This document shows positions 18,114-26,348 of a stretch of DNA of 64,000 nucleotides, one piece after another. The translations under genes were made by a program, and so were the position numbers. How positions within the stretch are numbered: the stretch's first letter is position 1; every line of letters begins with the position of its first letter. The DNA lies in assembly GCA_038849025.1 (NCBI GenBank), contig JAWCNE010000002.1:1-64000 (forward strand), given 5' to 3'. Below the pieces are notes generated by a model. The model saw only the letters and a program-made list of their open reading frames with translations. It was not told the origin of the DNA and did no database searches. The DNA comes from WUQU01 sp038849025 (GTDB lineage: Archaea > Thermoproteota > Bathyarchaeia > Bathyarchaeales > Bathycorpusculaceae).

Positions 18114-19559
18114 GTGAGGGCGATTGTAGGTGTTTTAGACAAAAAAGGAGAGAACGCTGCACAAAAGGTAGTTGCAATGCTCGAAGCATTGAAGCATAAA
18201 GGCGCTGACGCTTTTACAGTAGCATCATCCGACCATTTACAAATTAAAACCAGCTTGGAGCAAATGCAGTCCCTAGACTTTAAAACATCAGTTGCCTTAG
18301 GACACGTTTTTTTGAAGGTTCTAGCTCAGGAGAAGCCCCAACTCCTAATGCTGAAAAAGGCTAGGGCGGTTTTTGACGGAAGAATCTACCAACCACCAAA
18401 CGCTGATTTGAACCATATAGCTGGCAGATTGGGAGGCAAAACTGAAGCAAACGCAGAAGCCATGCTAAGAGAGTTTGACGGAAGCTTTGCCTTCGCTATA
18501 GCTGAGGCGGAAAGACTTATTGTGGGCAGAGACACATTGGGACTGTATCCCCTTTACTATAGCGAAAATGAAGACTTATTTGCAGTTGCGTCTGAGTGTA
18601 AGGCACTTTGGAAAATAGGCCTAAAAGAAGTAAACTCTTTCCCACCCGGACACATAGCAGTAATAGACAAAAAATGTGCAAGAATAAAAACTGTGAAAAC
18701 TCTCCGAAGCTTTGGTGTCCACCACATCACCATGAAAGAGGCTGCTGAAAAACTGCAAAGGCTTTTGCAAAAGTCAGTTGAGGAGAGAGTTTCAGGCTTA
18801 AAGGAGGTCGCAGTGGCTTTTTCAGGCGGTTTGGACAGCAGTCTAACCGCTTTTTTGGCTAAAAAAGCTGGAATAAAAGTGAACTTAATCTACGTAAGCT
18901 TAGAAAACCAGCCGCAAACGGAACAAGCCCAAGAAGCCGCCGCTTTGCTTGAACTACCTCTCCACAGCTACCTTTACAGTGAAAACGATGTGGAAAAAGT
19001 TCTTCCGAAAGTTTTATGGGCTATAGAAAGCTCAGACCCTGTTACGACAAGTATAGGCGTTCCGGTTTTTTGGGCTGCTGAAAAAGCCGCTGAGATGAGA
19101 TTTAGGGTTCTGTTAGCTGGGCAAGGAGCAGACGAACTCTTTGGAGGGTACATGAGGTATTTAAGCGTGTGCTTGCAGCATGGAGAAGAGGCTGCCCAGA
19201 GAAAAATATTTGCTGACATTCTAAGAATTTATGAAACCAACTTTGAAAGAGACAGCAAAATATGCAGCTTTCACAACATAGAGCTTCGGTTACCTTTTGC
19301 TACACAGGAGTTGGCAGAGTTTGCCCTAAGCCTTCCATTACGATTAAAAATTGAGCCGACAAAAAGCACATTGAGAAAAACTGTGTTGAGAAAAGCTGCC
19401 GAGAAAATGGGACTGCCACCGCAAATAGTGAACAAACCTAAAAAGGCGGTACAGTACTCCACAGGGATTAGCAAAGCCTTAAAGAAAATAGCCAAAAGGA
19501 ACAAACTATCTTTAAGGGAGTATCTTCAGAAAGTCTTCCAAACATCTTGCAATCACTAA
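18114..19559 (+). CDS. asparagine synthetase B-like protein with degenerate glutaminase domain
   Basis: A 481-residue protein. The C-terminal half is a normal AsnB synthetase: PP-loop VAFSGGLDSSLTAFL (~residues 238-252) and LLAGQGADELFGGYMRYL. The N-terminal half has the class II glutamine amidotransferase fold but not its active site: the N-terminus is (M)RAIVGVL where MCGIVG is expected, FNGEIYN is replaced by FDGRIYQ, and the LGHRRL arginines are missing (LGHVFL). The GTG start at 18114 has GGAAGG 9 bases upstream and the frame is closed by a stop at 18087-18089 with no other start, so the nucleophile Cys is truly absent. It may use free ammonia or another amine donor. Product identity is inferred. 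Confidence 0.85.
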   Translation: MRAIVGVLDKKGENAAQKVVAMLEALKHKGADAFTVASSDHLQIKTSLEQMQSLDFKTSVALGHVFLKVLAQEKPQLLMLKKARAVFDGRIYQPPNADLNHIAGRLGGKTEANAEAMLREFDGSFAFAIAEAERLIVGRDTLGLYPLYYSENEDLFAVASECKALWKIGLKEVNSFPPGHIAVIDKKCARIKTVKTLRSFGVHHITMKEAAEKLQRLLQKSVEERVSGLKEVAVAFSGGLDSSLTAFLAKKAGIKVNLIYVSLENQPQTEQAQEAAALLELPLHSYLYSENDVEKVLPKVLWAIESSDPVTTSIGVPVFWAAEKAAEMRFRVLLAGQGADELFGGYMRYLSVCLQHGEEAAQRKIFADILRIYETNFERDSKICSFHNIELRLPFATQELAEFALSLPLRLKIEPTKSTLRKTVLRKAAEKMGLPPQIVNKPKKAVQYSTGISKALKKIAKRNKLSLREYLQKVFQTSCNH

Positions 19560-19610
19560 ATTAAATATCTCAAATAGAGAATCGTTGACAAATAAAAAGT
19601 TGGAAGATAG

Positions 19611-19793
19611 TTACTCGATAACTTGGATGGCGCCTTCTGGACACTGAGCTTCACATGCTCTGCAAACCAAGCATTCCTCAACTTTTACCGGGACAGATTT
19701 ACCTTCCTTTATTTCATAAACACCCACAGGACATGTGTCCACACATGTGCCACATCCAGTGCACTTGTGATTGTCAACCACTATCTTCACCAT
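19611..19793 (-). CDS. 2[4Fe-4S] ferredoxin
   Basis: The ATG at 19793 with GGAGG 7 bases upstream gives a 60-residue ferredoxin; the longer frame upstream was rejected. Two complete cluster-binding sets are visible: CTGCGTCVDTCP and CLVCRACEAQCP. Low-potential electron carrier for archaeal oxidoreductases. It lies 64 bases downstream of the ribophorin-like gene on the same strand, and probably has its own promoter. Confidence 0.94.
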   Translation of the reverse strand: MVKIVVDNHKCTGCGTCVDTCPVGVYEIKEGKSVPVKVEECLVCRACEAQCPEGAIQVIE

Positions 19794-19857
19794 CTTAATT
19801 CCTCCTTTAACCAGATTTCCTTCAAAAAGAATGGTGAAATAAAAGTCTTTGGGTTCG

Positions 19858-21594
19858 CTAACATATTTCCTCACGGAGTCTCACAAGGATTCCATTTATT
19901 TTTGTTTCAGCATTTCCTTTTCTGCGCTCGTAGTCTCCAAGAAGTTTTCGATAAGCCTCCAAGGAAAGTTCTCCTCTGCGGTGACGCATTTCAATGCTTC
20001 GGATGTCTGCCTCAACCTCGTTGATTTCAGCCTCAGCCACCTCAAGCTGACGCATCAAATCTGCATACCGGCCGCCCGCCGCCCACAACTTCTGTTTTAG
20101 ATCATCTATGTTTCTAGTTAAAGTGTTTAGACGCGTTTCTAAAGTCTTTTTCTGCACTTTGTACCTTCGTCTGGGAATTCTGCCCTTACGCACTCCAGCC
20201 TCGAGGGCCTCTATTTCCAAAATTATTTTCCGCTTCTCTTCATAGGAACCGACGAAGGATCTAATGACCTCTGGGCTAAACTTCACGGCTACAGTTGGTA
20301 CGATAATAGGTGCTGGCACCTTAGGCCTTTTCACAATGACAGCAACGGCACATATAAAGGTTGCCAAAACCCAAACCCACAAGGTAGGGCGAAAAGATAA
20401 CCATAAAGGATTATACTGATACACAATTTTCACGGTAAAGTTTTCTAAGAAAAACACGCCTTGTCTACTTACAGCTACTTTTTCCTGAAAGACTTCCCTC
20501 CACATGCTATAAGCCGAATTGACTGAATCGCCTTCACACTCCAGTGTTATCATCTTTGCACCCTCGGGCAAAACAAAAGTTATGTATGTTTTTTCAACGT
20601 AGTAGTTTAAATTTTGGAAAGCGATAAAGGAGAATTCGAGGTTATCTGACTCGTTTTGCTTTATGTAAACGGTTCTGGGTAAAGTGTATTTTACAGCAAA
20701 CATTGCGGATCCACTGCTCTCCACTGGCAAAACTAAACTTACTCGGTAACGGTTTGTTTTAGCATTAACCAAAATTGGCGTACTAGCTTTCCTTCCAAAC
20801 TCGTCCTCCGCTGTTATGGCAGAGGCGTTAGGAGGCAGAACTACATCCATATAAGTGATTTCTTCAGGAGACTGATTTTTTACGTAATAACTATCTGAAA
20901 CGTGTATTTCGCCAACGCCGTCTATTTTGATTTCTCTCCTTAGTTCTTTTATATCGAGCAGTTGTATCTTGTCCCCATTTAACGCAAAAGTTACATTTGC
21001 AGGTTCATAGGTGAAAGCAGGTAAATCCTTTTTAGAATAATTGAACGCGGTAACTGTTCCATTAACGTACTGTGCATTTTGGGGCAAAACAATAGAGGCA
21101 TTGCATACAAGGGCTATTGTTGCAAAACTTGGATAGGCTGGGAAATCTAAAGTATAGAGACTCGTATTTTGAGCATACTGCGTAAGGAGGTCATTTGAAA
21201 GCACGAATCCCACTGTAAAGATCTGCGTAGTTTCTTGCACGGGAAGATTAATTTTGACACTGTAAAAGCCTATACGATTTTTTAGGGGCACGTTGGAAGT
21301 CACGAAGTATCTTTGAGAGGAATTGGCAGGATTATAGGCTACACAGCGGAGGACATGTGAGCCGTACTGATATGGAAATCCTATTAGGAAACCTTCGGGC
21401 GCTGTGCCGTTTACCTTGATTGTATCGTTTATGAAAATGTAGCCATTATTCATAACCTCTACGGCGTGATTAACCCATTCTATCTCATATGAGTTGATAT
21501 CTTCAGCTTTAACGGATATAACATAGGAGATGTTTAAAGCAAAAACTAACAAAGCGGCTGTAAAGAGCGCAAAGGCAATGACTTTCCTTTTCAA
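19858..21594 (-). CDS. ribophorin I-like membrane-anchored extracytoplasmic protein
   Basis: A 578-residue protein with a signal/anchor helix (residues 5-25), a large beta-rich exterior region (~35-400) rich in Asn-X-Ser/Thr sequons, one transmembrane helix (403-421) and a cytosolic charged coiled-coil tail (~435-578). The exterior has two similar beta domains, each opening with a strand-turn-strand (SYEIEWVNHAVEVMNNG at ~35; REIKIDGVGEIHVSDSYYV at ~220). The second closely resembles the eukaryotic ribophorin I/OST1 pattern of an I-x-V-x-W-G-x-I-x-V-type opening. Ribophorin I is a subunit of oligosaccharyltransferase; an archaeal relative would fit N-glycosylation. TTG start at 21594 with GGAGGAG 8 bases upstream. 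The topology is clear; the homology is my inference. Confidence 0.62.
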   Translation of the reverse strand: MKRKVIAFALFTAALLVFALNISYVISVKAEDINSYEIEWVNHAVEVMNNGYIFINDTIKVNGTAPEGFLIGFPYQYGSHVLRCVAYNPANSSQRYFVTSNVPLKNRIGFYSVKINLPVQETTQIFTVGFVLSNDLLTQYAQNTSLYTLDFPAYPSFATIALVCNASIVLPQNAQYVNGTVTAFNYSKKDLPAFTYEPANVTFALNGDKIQLLDIKELRREIKIDGVGEIHVSDSYYVKNQSPEEITYMDVVLPPNASAITAEDEFGRKASTPILVNAKTNRYRVSLVLPVESSGSAMFAVKYTLPRTVYIKQNESDNLEFSFIAFQNLNYYVEKTYITFVLPEGAKMITLECEGDSVNSAYSMWREVFQEKVAVSRQGVFFLENFTVKIVYQYNPLWLSFRPTLWVWVLATFICAVAVIVKRPKVPAPIIVPTVAVKFSPEVIRSFVGSYEEKRKIILEIEALEAGVRKGRIPRRRYKVQKKTLETRLNTLTRNIDDLKQKLWAAGGRYADLMRQLEVAEAEINEVEADIRSIEMRHRRGELSLEAYRKLLGDYERRKGNAETKINGILVRLREEIC

Positions 21595-21738
21595 TGGGAA
21601 GCTCCTCCGTGAATACCTTTTAGGATCTGGCTTTTTAATATTTAAGACCTATTTATTTAACTTTTAGAATTTAGGATCAAGCGCACAGTAATTTACCCAG
21701 CAAAGAAGATCATTATGTTTAAGCAGCTGGACGCAAGT

Positions 21739-22092
21739 CTAGCCTCGCTCTGAAAGCCCTCGCTTTAGATAGTAATTCTCCTCTTTTTTGGGGCCAAAAC
21801 TTCTAACACCCTTCTCTTTGAGTTGTTTTCTAAGCTTCGCGGCGTATTCTTTTCCTATCTCACCTCTTTTCTCCAGGTAGACGATTATCTCTTCTGCTTG
21901 TGCTTCCGTGTCACATCGCCTTATAAAATCGATTACGTCAGGGCTGTAACCAGTGAATCTTTTTGAAGCTGCCTTTTCCCCCTCTTGTACATCTGTCCTA
22001 ACGGAGCTCATAACAGCCTTGTTTTCTCCAGATTCCATTTCCTTGGCTAGATTTGGAAACAATTTTCTGAACGTCTCTTTGTCAAACTCCAC
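21739..22092 (-). CDS. conserved archaeal protein, DUF2095-like
   Basis: A 117-residue basic, helical protein. The N-terminus EFDKETFRKLFPNLAKEME and the following SVRTD block match my memory of the archaeal DUF2095 family. There follows a helix pair (IIVYLEKRGEIGKEYAAKLR) and a C-terminal KGVRSFGPKKEENYYLKRG tail. Function unknown. GTG start at 22092 with AAGGT 8 bases upstream. Stand-alone; 144 bases upstream of it on the same strand is the ribophorin-like gene. Confidence 0.72.
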   Translation of the reverse strand: MEFDKETFRKLFPNLAKEMESGENKAVMSSVRTDVQEGEKAASKRFTGYSPDVIDFIRRCDTEAQAEEIIVYLEKRGEIGKEYAAKLRKQLKEKGVRSFGPKKEENYYLKRGLSERG

Positions 22093-22294
22093 ACTGTTAC
22101 CTTCAGCCGATGCTCGGCAAATTAACTATCAAGAATCTGATATTTAAACGTCTTTAATAATTGAACCCATTGTTTTATTGTTTCAGAGTGTAACAAACCG
22201 TTGCTCGGGATTTTGAAGGGGTAAACTTTCAATTCATGAAATTTAAGCGGATTTCTCCCATTCTTTAAACACTTTGCTTTCAATAGCGTTTAAA

Positions 22295-23545
22295 TTAACG
22301 TTTAATCACTCGCTCGTACAAAGCGATTGTTCTTTCAGCAGCCTTTTCCCAAGTAAACTCATTTAATACTCGCTTTCTACCGTTTTTTCCAAGCCATCTC
22401 CTTTTTTCAGGACTCTCCAAAGCGCTGTTAATTCCCCAAGCAATATCAGAAGGATTACTGGGATCAATGTGGAAACCGCATTGTTCTTCGCCGCAACAGA
22501 TGACGGCTTCCCTCATACCGCTGACCCCGGATGCACCTACAACCACTGGACGTTCCATGCTCATTGCTTCTAAAGCTACTATCCCAAAAGGCTCGTAAAG
22601 GCTTGGGAAAACAGCTACGTCACATGCGGCGTAATGTAAAATTCGTTCTTCCTCGGAAATAAAGTTAAAGTTTAGTTTAACAGTGTCTTGCAACCTCATT
22701 GTTTTAACTAGGTTTTTTAAGTATTCCTGCATATCGCCAACGCCTACAACCACCAGCTTTGCTTTTGGATATCTTTGTAAAACATGAGGCATAGCCATGA
22801 TAAGTTTGTCGACGCCTTTAACGCCCACGAGTCTGCCGAGGAAGAGAATCATTGGCTCATCCTCTTTTATCCCATAGGAATCCCTTAAATTCTTTACATC
22901 TTCAGCTTTTACCGTTTCGGGGCTGTACTTTTGAGGGTCAACACCGTTATAGCATACTTCTATCTTTTCTTTTGGGAAACCGAGTTTTATGAGTTCGTCT
23001 TTCATGGCATGCGAGACTGTGATCACTAGATCGGCTGCCCGGGCGCCCCGAAGCTCAATGCTGCTTACAACCTCGGAGCCGTTCCCAAGGGTTCTTCCCT
23101 TCTCTGTTGAGTGAACGTGAAAAACAAGCGGCAGCCCAGTTTCCTTTTTCACGGTTATTCCGGCAATAACTGAAAGCCAATCATGAGCAACCACGATATC
23201 ATATTTAAAATTCTCCTTTTTAACCAGTTCGTTAACAAGTTTTGAGGCGCTCAAATAATTGTAAACTAGAATTTTTGAGAAAAGCTGAATACCTCTGCCC
23301 CACTTCTTGACATCGTCAGCTACTACGTCTGGCAGGGAATCTGAAATGTCAATGTGCAATGGGCGATGGATTTCTATACCCCGCCAAATTTCTCTTGTAG
23401 GAAGGCTTCCTTCATCATCATTCATAGTGAAGATGGTAACATCATTGTCCATCAAAACAAACTTCCTTGTGATTTCAGCGGCATATGTCCCTAAGCCGCC
23501 GACAATCTTTGGCGGGTATTCATAGACAAGCACAGCTATCTTCAT
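22295..23545 (-). CDS. glycosyltransferase family 4, glycogen-synthase-like
   Basis: A 416-residue GT-B enzyme. The N-terminus IAVLVYEYPPKIVGGLGTYA contains the GGLG acceptor/donor loop typical of glycogen and starch synthase-like GT4/GT5 proteins. The C-terminal domain shows ILFLGRLVGVKGVDKLI and the E-x7-E element in FPSLYEPFGIVALEAMS. It may make an archaeal glycogen or a mannosyl/glucosyl product; acceptor not determinable. GGTGA precedes the ATG at 23545. Adjacent on the same strand is the gluconeogenic FBP aldolase/phosphatase, which suggests carbon storage as a theme. Confidence 0.88.
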   Translation of the reverse strand: MKIAVLVYEYPPKIVGGLGTYAAEITRKFVLMDNDVTIFTMNDDEGSLPTREIWRGIEIHRPLHIDISDSLPDVVADDVKKWGRGIQLFSKILVYNYLSASKLVNELVKKENFKYDIVVAHDWLSVIAGITVKKETGLPLVFHVHSTEKGRTLGNGSEVVSSIELRGARAADLVITVSHAMKDELIKLGFPKEKIEVCYNGVDPQKYSPETVKAEDVKNLRDSYGIKEDEPMILFLGRLVGVKGVDKLIMAMPHVLQRYPKAKLVVVGVGDMQEYLKNLVKTMRLQDTVKLNFNFISEEERILHYAACDVAVFPSLYEPFGIVALEAMSMERPVVVGASGVSGMREAVICCGEEQCGFHIDPSNPSDIAWGINSALESPEKRRWLGKNGRKRVLNEFTWEKAAERTIALYERVIKR

Positions 23546-23701
23546 TTGATTTTCACCGTTACTGCTTACTCTTCCAATGTTCCACTTTATTTATGTTTTC
23601 CAAAGAAGAGTCTACCAACTCCGTGCAAAGGCAGATAACGCCTATTGCACCCGTTAAGACCCTGTGAGATATATTGGGATTTTAAAGAGGCTATTACCAC
23701 C

Positions 23702-24823
23702 CTAAATAGGCTTAAACCTTTTTTTAAGCTTCTCGAGAACCTGGGGCAAAGTTGTATATTCCATGGCATCAACACTCAGTCTGGCTGGTTCAAATTCGCC
23801 CATGCGTCTAAGCATTGAAGCATATTTTAAAGCTTCTTGTCTAGCCATTGCAAACGCAGGGTCAGCAAACAGGTCAGCTATCATTGGTCTTCCATCATCG
23901 TCACTCGCGATTGAACCATCAACAACCTGAAAGCCAAGGGCAACAACCCGGGGGGGACCATCGAATAATGTGCACCGGGCATCTTTCAATCCAACGGGCA
24001 TCAGAGGCCCCCAGTGGCTCCCCCGCATCCACCCCGCCACTAAATAACTGTGCATCAAAGGGGCAAGGATCTCTCCGACTGCTGGAAGGCCGTGCTGGGC
24101 GCGCACTATCATAACTGGGTCATCCTTACCAACATATTTCCCTGCGATTAAAGATAGACGCGTGACGCTGCTTGATGCACATATCAAGTCGTCTCGGGCA
24201 CGCCAAACCCTTGAAACTATGTAACGCTCTACGGTTCCTATCAAAGCAAGCAATTCATAAAGTTCCTCTGGACATTTGACGACAACACTTTCACTTTCTT
24301 TGGCGTCTATAACTTCAAATTTAAAGCCTCCAGCCATGTTGGGGTCGATTACAAGCCCAGCTGTATTCATGGGATCAGCAAATATTCGAAAAAGGGGAAG
24401 GTTAAAGCTTCCAGCTGAAGTTTTGTCAGCTGCGAAAATTACTATAGGCTCTGATTTTCTCTCTTCAATTTCCATTTCAGCTACTCCCGGCCCTAATCCA
24501 CGAACCGTACCGCTGAAAGCATTTTTAAGCAGGTCTTGCCCAGCACCATAGAGTTTCAGCTCCATGGCTTTTTTAGCAGCTTCCTGAAAAGTATCCCAAG
24601 CCAGCTGGTGAATTTCATGATTTGATTCTCCTTTCTCGTGAACCATGAGAAGCTGCAAGTCGTCTCCAACATTAAAAACGTAGTAACTTTTTATTAGACC
24701 ATTTTCCTTAGCTTTTTTAAGGTTTTTTTCACCTATGCTGAGTAAGGGTTTAGGAACTACGTGATGTCCTGCCAAGGAGCCTACATCGCATTTTATTAAT
24801 GAAATTGTGGTTTTTCTAGTCAT
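23702..24823 (-). CDS. fbp: bifunctional fructose-1,6-bisphosphate aldolase/phosphatase
   Basis: About 373 residues from the ATG at 24823 (two GTG codons at 24832 and 24829 precede it in frame). This is the archaeal type V FBPase that condenses triose phosphates and dephosphorylates the product, making gluconeogenesis unidirectional. Visible signatures: N-terminal TISLIKCDVGSLAGHH with metal-binding Asp, MRGSHWGPLMPVGLKDARC, and FDGPPRVVALGFQV. Length and motif order are normal. Upstream region is shared with a divergent regulator gene. Key central-carbon enzyme for growth on acetyl-CoA-yielding substrates such as those predicted at 26-51 kb. Confidence 0.95.
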   Translation of the reverse strand: MTRKTTISLIKCDVGSLAGHHVVPKPLLSIGEKNLKKAKENGLIKSYYVFNVGDDLQLLMVHEKGESNHEIHQLAWDTFQEAAKKAMELKLYGAGQDLLKNAFSGTVRGLGPGVAEMEIEERKSEPIVIFAADKTSAGSFNLPLFRIFADPMNTAGLVIDPNMAGGFKFEVIDAKESESVVVKCPEELYELLALIGTVERYIVSRVWRARDDLICASSSVTRLSLIAGKYVGKDDPVMIVRAQHGLPAVGEILAPLMHSYLVAGWMRGSHWGPLMPVGLKDARCTLFDGPPRVVALGFQVVDGSIASDDDGRPMIADLFADPAFAMARQEALKYASMLRRMGEFEPARLSVDAMEYTTLPQVLEKLKKRFKPI

Positions 24824-24906
24824 ACACACCACTTCGAAACGAGTATGTTTTAGAGTTAGTCTTTTAGCTTTTAAAAGATTTCCGAAAAAAATAGGAAATA
24901 GTTACC

Positions 24907-24916
24907 TTTATAAATT
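24907..24916 (+). promoter_or_regulatory. TATA-like box of the RHH-wHTH regulator
   Basis: TTTATAAATT at 24907-24916 is centred about 22 bases before the ATG at 24933, and there is no good ribosome site in between. This geometry suggests a leaderless or very short-leader transcript, common in archaea. Confidence 0.4.
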
Positions 24917-24932
24917 AAAGGCGGGAACCCCT

Positions 24933-25433
24933 ATGGATGAGTTGAGGATTATTTCCGTAAAAATACCCGATGAAGTTTACAAGGAAATGATTTTGCGGAT
25001 TCCAGAAGGCGAAAGAAGCAATTTCATAAGAGATGCAATAATGGAGAAACTCCAGAAAATACCAAAACCTGACAAAATCCTAGAATTGGAAGAGAGAATG
25101 AACAAAATAGAGATGGAGTTTTCAAAAATAAGGAAATACCTTGCAGATTTAGAGCTTCTCACATATGAACGAGGAGGAACAAACCTTCATACTTTCTGCC
25201 TAGATGAAATAGACCATAAAATAATAGACTATTTGATACACTATAAAGGCGCAACAACACCAGAACTGGCAGAATACCTAAAAACAAACAGGTGGCTAAT
25301 TCTAAACAGGCTGCGAAGAATAGAGAAAAATTCCAGAAAACAGCTTGGAAAACCCATAATAGAATACTACCCTGGAGAGAGGTCTGGCAAGAAAAAAGCA
25401 TGGTGGATAAAGGAAGAATTTATAGAAGGTTGA
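24933..25433 (+). CDS. transcriptional regulator, ribbon-helix-helix plus winged helix
   Basis: The ATG at 24933 gives 166 residues. Residues 1-40 fit a CopG/RHH fold (RIISVKIPDEVYKEMILRI, then RSNFIRDAIMEKL), 45-75 a coiled coil, and 85-160 a winged-helix domain (DEIDHKIIDYLIHYKGATTP, RWLILNRLRRIEKN). The longer upstream frame overlaps the divergent FBP aldolase/phosphatase gene and adds no domain, so it was rejected. Two DNA-binding modules in one small protein is notable. Target may be the divergent fbp gene; unproven. Confidence 0.76.
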   Translation: MDELRIISVKIPDEVYKEMILRIPEGERSNFIRDAIMEKLQKIPKPDKILELEERMNKIEMEFSKIRKYLADLELLTYERGGTNLHTFCLDEIDHKIIDYLIHYKGATTPELAEYLKTNRWLILNRLRRIEKNSRKQLGKPIIEYYPGERSGKKKAWWIKEEFIEG

Positions 25434-25524
25434 AACGAAATTTTGAAGCGTTTAATAAGAGTTAATTCTAACAGTTTGCTAATTCTTGTTTAGGGCCCGT
25501 AGCCCAGTATGGATTAAGGCGCCG

Positions 25525-25550
25525 AACCACGTGTAAAACGCAGTGCGCAA
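25525..25550 (+). other. tRNA intron 1 (26 bases, non-canonical position 29/30)
   Basis: A bulge-helix-bulge is visible: GCGC at 25519-25522 pairs with GCGC at 25545-25548. The 3-base bulges are CGA (25523-25525) and AAG (25549-25551), and cutting after the second base of each gives exactly the exons needed for a correct anticodon stem. The inner stem is short (AC with GT), so this is a relaxed BHB. Confidence 0.8.
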
Positions 25551-25558
25551 GCCTCCGG

Positions 25559-25578
25559 ACGCATCAAACACGGGAGAA
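25559..25578 (+). other. tRNA intron 2 (20 bases, canonical position 37/38)
   Basis: CTCC (25553-25556) pairs with GGAG (25573-25576) as the central 4-bp helix. The bulges are GGA (25557-25559) and AAA (25577-25579), with the anticodon stem outside. Cutting between the second and third bulge bases removes 25559-25578. This matches the standard archaeal endonuclease substrate. Confidence 0.85.
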
Positions 25579-25709
25579 AGCCGGAGAACAGGGGTTCAAA
25601 TCCCCTCGGGCCCGCCATCCTTTGAAGTTGTAACTCCTATGCTGTACACCACTTTTAGTCTAAAATGAAGTTAAAATTCCAATTTTCTTTGGGTAAAACT
25701 GTTAATTTA

Positions 25710-26336
25710 TTATTTTTGGCCGTATTTTTCATAGAAAACTATTTCTTCTAGTTCACGTCGCGGTTTTCCACCATATCTTTTTGTAGTTTCAGGAGTTTCC
25801 GGGATATATTTTGGATATCCTACGGTAATTACTCCAGCTATGTCCATTTCGGATGGAATACCCAAAAGTGTTTTTAGTTTATCTTTGTTAAACATTGACA
25901 GCCAGCAACTTCCCAGTCCAAGCGAATGGGCTGCCAACATAAGGTTTTGAATAGCTGCTCCCGCTGCATGCTTATAAGTTTCTTCGCCGCCTACATGGGG
26001 CGCTGTTTTATTTGGGTCTATACATACCACTATGTGAACGGGAGCGCCGCAAATCCATTCAGTTCTATATTTTGAGAAACCGGACTTGAAAGGTTCTTTT
26101 TGCACTTCTATTGTTAACTTTCTGTTTTCCTCGACTAGTTCTTGAATGCACTTCCTAGTCTTTTCATTTTTCACTATTATGAATTGCCAAGGTTGAAGGT
26201 TTGCAGCTGATGGAGCCCAACGGGCTGCGTCTAGTATTAAATTGATATATTCATTTGGAATGGGATCAGGCAGATAACTTCTTATTGTTCTACGTTTTTT
26301 GATGGCTTCTATAACGTCATTTGTTTTTTGTGACAT
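25710..26336 (-). CDS. nitroreductase-family flavoprotein
   Basis: A 208-residue FMN-dependent oxidoreductase of the NfsA/FRase superfamily: N-terminal AIKKRRTIRSYLPDPIPNEY with the FMN-phosphate-binding arginines, then APSAANLQPWQFIIV and AAHSLGLGSCWLSMF. Reductant and substrate are not evident; relatives reduce quinones, enones or nitro groups. It starts 12 bases after the thiolase stop with a weak ribosome site, so it is probably translated as the last gene of the catabolic operon. An enone or quinone-like ring intermediate is a reasonable but unproven substrate. Confidence 0.9.
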   Translation of the reverse strand: MSQKTNDVIEAIKKRRTIRSYLPDPIPNEYINLILDAARWAPSAANLQPWQFIIVKNEKTRKCIQELVEENRKLTIEVQKEPFKSGFSKYRTEWICGAPVHIVVCIDPNKTAPHVGGEETYKHAAGAAIQNLMLAAHSLGLGSCWLSMFNKDKLKTLLGIPSEMDIAGVITVGYPKYIPETPETTKRYGGKPRRELEEIVFYEKYGQK

Positions 26337-26348
26337 TTTACATCATTA

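Larger units (their letters stand above)
25493..25617 (+). tRNA. tRNA-Arg(CCG) with two introns
   Basis: Exons 25493-25524, 25551-25558 and 25579-25617 join to a 79-base tRNA with encoded CCA. Acceptor GGGCCCG pairs with CGGGCCC, T arm AGGGG-TTCAAAT-CCCCT, and the anticodon stem CCGGC/GCCGG is only complete after joining; the loop is CTCCGGA, giving anticodon CCG. The D stem is GCCC/AGGC with a C-A at its last pair. The middle exon is only 8 bases. Unspliced, the anticodon arm cannot form, which explains why a simple cloverleaf fails. The tRNA lies between two protein genes with short flanks. Confidence 0.9.

Noticed and set aside
24807..24932. Longer start of the RHH-wHTH regulator
   Set aside because: It overlaps the FBP aldolase/phosphatase gene, and the RHH domain starts immediately after the ATG at 24933 with a TATA box just upstream.
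25493..25617. tRNA with a single large intron in the anticodon loop
   Set aside because: One intron leaves only three pairs in the anticodon stem; two introns with clear BHB motifs restore a perfect arm.
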